Made by a program: the position numbers and the translations under genes. From contig NC_079875.1 in assembly GCF_029227915.1 (NCBI RefSeq), forward strand, positions 14,009,001-14,073,000: a stretch of DNA of 64,000 bases. The letters run 5' to 3'. Below, one piece after another: positions 59,401-64,000 of the stretch (position 1 is its first letter; each line of letters opens with the position of its first letter). The stretch comes from Hydractinia symbiolongicarpus (lineage: Eukaryota > Cnidaria > Hydrozoa > Anthoathecata > Hydractiniidae). Below the pieces are notes generated by a model. That model was given only the letters and a program-made list of their open reading frames with translations. It had not been told where the DNA came from and did no database searches.

Positions 59401-62400
59401 CAATCGAAAAAAAATGTAGCAGTACTGAATCAGTGAAGATAAATGCAACGACACTAAGGCACGAGTTTCTTTTAAGGTCATCAATTATAATTGACGTACC
59501 CACCTTCTTCCAACTAACTTTGACATTGGCGTTACCGCCTGTTGCGCCTTCGCAAGCTCTTCTAAACATAAGAAAAAAGAAAAAGAGATGTCTTGAAAAG
59601 TTACCGCATCGTCCATATTAGTTCATGCCTAACTAATCTGTACACATTTCAATAGATTGACAAAAATATTTGTGAAACACGACCAATACTACTTATGTAA
59701 TAGAACTTTGCACAAAGAAATATTCGAAAAATCGATAACCAACAAATGACAAACAAATTGTTGAAACAATAATTTTGCTGACATAGCACGAAAGAAACTA
59801 ATTCAAAAATACCTGGAGTCTTAGGGAGAGGTGACGCCCACAATCGGATAGTACCATCCAGGGATGAAGTAGCCAGATATGTTCTAAAACGTTTGCAGTG
59901 ACGTAGTTTCAGAATATAAACCACCGCTGAAGGTCCACCGGGCTAGAGTTCTGTGATTTTTTATTTAAAACAAACTCAAGATTTCTAGATGTTTTTAGCG
60001 TAGGGTGTGACAAGTCACCTGCACGCTTTTCCCAGATAATAAAATTTAATAAATTTTGGAATAAAGGGAATGAAGGATAGTAAAAAATTTGAGATAATTT
60101 TAGGTGAATTTTAGAAAAATTATTATTTTATAGAATTCATGAGAAGTAGCTAACCGCTATTGTCACTTGGTTACAAAAAATAAAAATCTATTAAAATCCT
60201 TCACAATCGCAATACTGGACTGACGCACACTTTTTAAAATGATGAGTAAAAGCGCACATACCCATTGTCAAGTAAAACCATGGATGTCACTTGTGAATGA
60301 TGCGCGTTCAAAATTTTCGCAACACATTTATCTATAAAAAATTACCAACCTGTTATTATTTAACCATTGCTAAGTTTTACTTACAGTTGTCGCGTCTCTG
60401 ATCGTTCTTGATAGCACACAAAAACATTTTTTTAAACGGCATATGTACAGTGCTGATAAAATGAATTTTTTAACATATACCTAACATGGGGTCGTACACA
60501 GCAAAGCCGGTACCTATCGCAGCAAAGATATATCTCTAAAGTAAAATAAAGAAAAGCAACATCAATTTTTTGAGAGTTCAAAGAAAGTAATAATCGATTA
60601 GGGGCGGTTTTTAATTAACGCCTGGGGCGTTGTTGGTTATTTAAGATACCTGGTCTGCAATCATAATATGTTGAACAGCATAAGGGTAGGTATGGTCCAG
60701 TGTATTCATAAAAGTTTCATAGTGATTGAACTTTCTAGTGGGCTCGAGGCGATGTGTAGTCCAAACAATAATAGCGCCATCCATTGATGCTGAAGCGAAC
60801 ATGGCGTCTAAAAAAATGAAAAGTAAATACAGAAAAGCGCTTACTCAGATAGCTACTGAAGTTGACGAGTTGTCATTGCAAATGATTGAAATCTGTTTTC
60901 CAAATTTGTGTCTTAGCCGACGCCATAATGAAGTAATTTCTTTGTCATACTACTCCCCTTATTTTGTTTGCCAAAACAGAATACGAAGCTCAGTCGAAGT
61001 AAAATTGAATAGTTTGAAGGCGGCATATACTACAACGCTACATAAGTCTAAAACAACATGTGTTCAAAGTGTTTACGAGAAGTAGTACCAAATACTGCAG
61101 GAATAAGTATGAACACAGGTTTACTGCGATATATGTACCCACCTGATATAAGAACCAACGAGGTTATCGATTCACGATGACGTGGTAGCCTTTTGAATTC
61201 TTTAATCACATATTCTTCATGTGAACTTCCATCACTCTCATTCTTAATATCATACACAACTGGAGAGAAACATATATCATAAAAATGGTTAACCGATACA
61301 CATAAAAACAGCTGAAAATAGTAGAATACAGAGTTCAAAGTAAAAGTAGTACATGGCTTAAGAAGACCCGTAAAATTCCTATGTATTTTTAAACTAGCCG
61401 TGGTTAGACGCACCTTGAAAACAAAAAGGAACAGATAAAAACATTAACAACGCGGGATACGCGGGATATTTTTTACCTTCAAAACAAATTTGTAATAAAA
61501 TTAATAGTTTTTCTTTTTAAGAAATAGAAAAAAAAAATAGGTAGGAGAAAATATACAAAAATAATTCATTTAGTAACTGTTATTTTTAACGAGCATTTCT
61601 AAACTACAATCCTGGAAATAATAAAATGTCGGAATTTCGAAGATCGCAACCACACAAGAACGCCGCTCCTGTCTAAGTAACACGAACTCTGAACATGTCA
61701 AACTTCTCAAATTTTTACAGCAGACCTAAGATCTTATGTTATTTGGTTAGATGCAAAATCTTAAAGTGTGCTAATTTGTGCTGACGTCAGACCTTTCCGA
61801 GTTATGGAGCGAGTTGTTTTATAACGCGGACATTGCAGAAAGTGCAGCAAGCGCATTTTTGACGTTGATTACTCGGCCTACACCCCTGCCAAAGTAGGTC
61901 TGCCCAAGCGATGCTGTTTGAAGCATTTCAGGAAATCACGGACAATTTCCCAAATATTATTTCCAGGGTTTTAGCCTAATTTTTAAGTTAGTTCTCCTTT
62001 GCTCAGCAAAATCTTCATACGAATCACATTTGTCATTTTTCATATAGGGAACAAGGACACTTTTTAAAAAAATTCGTGGATATTTAAATGGTGGGAACCC
62101 TGAAATGTCTCCCTAGTATAAAAAGGTAAGTCTTACTGAGGTGTGGCTGATCTGTAGCTGTAACTATCCGATCCGTTTTTGCGTTGATGAAGGTGTGGAC
62201 ATCTAAAAGAAAAAGCAGGAAAGCTTAAATGCATGCGTACGTTTTTTTACCAAGTAGCCTAAAATATACTAATACGTCTAGCCTTGGTGTAAATGCCAAT
62301 AGAAATATCTCGCCCTTAATAAGCAAAAAAAAATCATTTAGACATTAAAATTTAGAAAAAAACTACAACTGATTCATTAACAACACTAATTGAAATAACC

Positions 62401-63821
62401 GCTTACTTAAATCATTAAATGTTGTAAAATTTAATACATAAATGGAATGACCCAAATATCACTTTTTAGGAGCTATTTCACCTTAATATTCTTTTTGTTA
62501 TCCAATTACTCTTAAAAAAATTCAACTGAAATAGAAAGATTCTTTGTCACAACGTAGAGAACAAATTTCACCGCAAATTTTACCGCAAATTAGTTGTAAG
62601 CAACATACAGTCAAGACTATTGCGTTGAAACTTCGACAACAATTGAAATGAATGACTCCATAAACAAATATCCTGACCAGCTGTTAGAATGAGCATTGGT
62701 TCGAACAACACCACACTAAAACGCTAAACAGATAAAATTACAAAAAAAAAGTAAGTTGCACTTTACAGCCCCGCCCCCCACGCCCCCTTGGCCTTTTGCT
62801 AAAACTGGTCTAAATTTCGGTTATAATAATAACTGTACTTCAAATGTGAGCTTATCAATCCCAATATACACATTTGTACTAAAAACTCTTGGCATACTAG
62901 TATTAAATTCTTTTTGCTTACGGGGGTGGTTCGCATGATAAACAATTTTAGCAAAACCATGAAGAGTATCATGCGACTCTGTAACCTTTTAAAGTCTTTT
63001 TTTCACAGCAATAAGAAAAAAAATTCAGACTACAGATTGTAGCAAAACTCGTCACAAGAGTGTATCAAAGAAAAAAAATTTTCAGCGCTTTTTTTTTCGA
63101 ATCAACCAGGTTAGTACTAAATTTAGCAGTCCCTATATTACCTTAACAGGACTTTGATGTTCTTTAATCACTTTTCTACACTGACCATTCGTCAACTCCC
63201 ACACCTCAAATATAAACATTCAAAAGCAAATTAAAATCAAGAAAAGACATTGCAGCCAGTGGGTAGCATTGAAAAATGTATAGAATGATCAAAATTTGTT
63301 GCTTGGTACTATAAGGTGTCAAATACGTCAGCAGGACTAAACGTCCTGACCTCCCTGCATAACCTATCCTACTACCTTATTTATACCACCAGAATATGAA
63401 ATAATAAATCATTTCACCAATACCTCAAAGGAAAAAGGAGAATAATGCATTAGCTTAAATTAATAACAGGGATATAAAAACTTTTGTGAGTGGGACAACT
63501 TACTATATCATATTTTCGCGTATGTAATTAATTTCCCTGTTATTAAAAACCTTTAAAATTCTGAAACGCGAAATATTTTGCAAAAAACAACTCTCAAAAG
63601 TTTATGATGACAAGAGAAACGAAGAATAATGTGGTGAAAATCATAACAAAACATGGAAAAAATATTACACAATCAGATTGACTTACTCGAATTGTTTGAT
63701 CAGAGGAGGCAGTCACAATAACATCACAAAAACTTTTCTGCTCGTCCAAATAATTCTCGATGAGGATTGCAGAACTTATCGCACGTGTGTGACCAACCAA
63801 CTCACATAGTATGTCACCAGT
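56411..63821 (-). CDS. WDR41: WDR41 WD40-repeat protein (N-terminus outside the window)
   Basis: WDR41 anchors the C9orf72-SMCR8 complex to lysosomes in mammals. Twelve exons are seen on the minus strand: 63687-63821, 63142-63204, 62609-62723, 62137-62202, 61143-61259, 60650-60807, 60481-60535, 60262-60331, 59813-59883, 59500-59561, 58439-58507 and 56411-56488. Phases agree and give 352 residues. WD40 blades include VGHTRAISSAI, VIVTASSDQTIRVWELTNG, LILTAGQDICLWSHS, MFASASMDGAIIVW, YLATSSLDGTIRLW and FISCGNDGMVILWK. The order and the loop IFAAIGTGFAVYD (human VFAAVGRGLYVY) match human WDR41, as does the short C-terminal helix after LWK (DSELSRRRRDEEFRKVL). Human WDR41 has 459 residues, so roughly 85-100 N-terminal residues lie right of the window. 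The junction between exons at 59500 and 58507 is the least certain, because the usual GHSSSV segment is absent. Confidence 0.9.
56851..58081. repeat. Four nearly identical tandem copies of a 308-bp unit
   Basis: Copies start at 56851, 57158, 57466 and 57774, each with CTATTTTTAGAAGATTTTGA. They differ at only a few positions, so the amplification is recent. The array lies in the last intron of WDR41. Each unit is about 160 bp of local flank plus the first 147 bp of a TTAA-flanked MITE. Confidence 0.95.
57935..58218. mobile_element. 284-bp TTAA-flanked MITE, founder copy of the array
   Basis: Left end GGGTTAAGTCCACTTCGAT after TTAA (57931-57934). The right end is the approximate inverse, ATCGAAGTGGACTTTAGCC, followed by T and TTAA (58219-58222). 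Only this last copy keeps both ends; the three upstream copies have only the left part. Confidence 0.65.
58620..58755. repeat. Three diverged tandem copies of a ~46-bp unit
   Basis: Each begins AAGCAACACGAGGCTTAAAT or close to it and continues CCGAAAAAACCGAAACATTT with substitutions. It lies in a WDR41 intron. Confidence 0.8.
59147..59214. repeat. Four copies of a 17-bp minisatellite
   Basis: ATGCGCGAAATTTAGAC is repeated four times (59147, 59164, 59181, 59198) with one or two changes. Related GCGAAATTT words are scattered at 24.9, 58.9 and 63.5 kb. Confidence 0.9.
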
Positions 63822-63844
63822 CTTAAGAAATTAAATAATTATCG

Positions 63845-64000
63845 ACTGATGGCCTTGTGGTAGAGCGTTCCCCACCAGTGCGAAGGGTCTTGGGTTCAAA
63901 CCCCGACCTAGTCATGCTAGAGACTACAAAAGTGTGAATCGATCCTATCTGCTTTACGTTCAGCATGAGAATAGGATTGACATCTAAGGTGGTTGTCTAG
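63845..64000 (+). mobile_element. tRNA-derived SINE, truncated by the window edge
   Basis: GATGGCCTTGTGGTAGAGCG is a good A box and GGGTTCAAACCCC a near-perfect B box 35 bp later, followed by CGACCTAGTCATG. The body continues to the end of the window. It lies in a WDR41 intron just upstream of the first visible exon. Confidence 0.72.

Noticed and set aside
60726-61085. 119-codon plus-strand frame
   Set aside because: It overlaps WDR41 exon 60650-60807 in antisense and continues into an intron; it has no independent support.
63845-63920. Functional tRNA gene
   Set aside because: Both promoter boxes are present, but no acceptor stem or anticodon arm folds correctly; a tRNA-derived SINE explains it better.

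Overview
The window is animal nuclear DNA. It is AT-rich, its genes have small exons (about 27-510 bp) with GT-AG introns, and a large share of the sequence is short transposons and tandem repeats. All seven genes with recognisable products are metazoan families: UBAP2/UBAP2L (lingerer), follistatin, a Rab GTPase, a single-domain PDI-like thioredoxin, the lysosomal protein GLMP, ENSA/ARPP19 endosulfine and WDR41. The gene set, the divergence of the proteins, the abundant CAACCTCGTCCCCAGG palindromic mini-transposon and a P2X7-like cytoplasmic domain inside a transposon suggest a cnidarian or similar early-branching animal. That placement is an inference and I cannot name the species. No bacterial genes, rRNA, CRISPR or intact virus were seen.

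Layout. 1-4.6 kb: 5' coding part of a UBAP2L gene on the minus strand, whose 3' part lies left of the window. 4.6-22.4 kb: gene-poor, with several terminal-inverted-repeat elements (one enclosing TTAGGG-type telomeric repeats, one TTAA-flanked and piggyBac-like), a pogo-type terminus, a tRNA-derived SINE and a weak secreted-peptide candidate at 11.75-12.02 kb. 22.4-29.0 kb: complete five-exon follistatin gene (plus). 29.0-33.5 kb: duplicated DNA and a TGACGTCA-rich minisatellite leading directly into the 3' coding end of a two-exon Rab gene (minus). 36.2-39.3 kb: five-exon PDI-like gene (plus). 41.6-47.8 kb: complete four-exon GLMP gene (minus) with a duplicated 3' end and a 2.5 kb TTAA transposon in its second intron. 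52.3-54.7 kb: three-exon ENSA/ARPP19 gene (plus). 56.4-63.8 kb: WDR41 (minus), 12 exons seen and the N-terminal exons beyond the right edge.

The genes do not form an operon or a pathway. Two act at the lysosome (GLMP, WDR41), two in the secretory route (follistatin, PDI-like protein) and one in vesicle traffic (Rab); with seven genes I treat this as coincidence. Exon limits were set by hand from splice sites, reading phase and remembered family features. The phases close exactly in all five complete genes and through the visible exons of the two partial ones.

The most interesting parts are the transposon biology and its contact with genes: a TTAA element carrying a broken P2X7-like domain with an empty site preserved in a nearby duplicate; a Rab prenylation tail lying in a minisatellite unit; head-to-tail mini-Helitrons; and a four-copy 308-bp array that captured half of a TTAA-type element in the last WDR41 intron.
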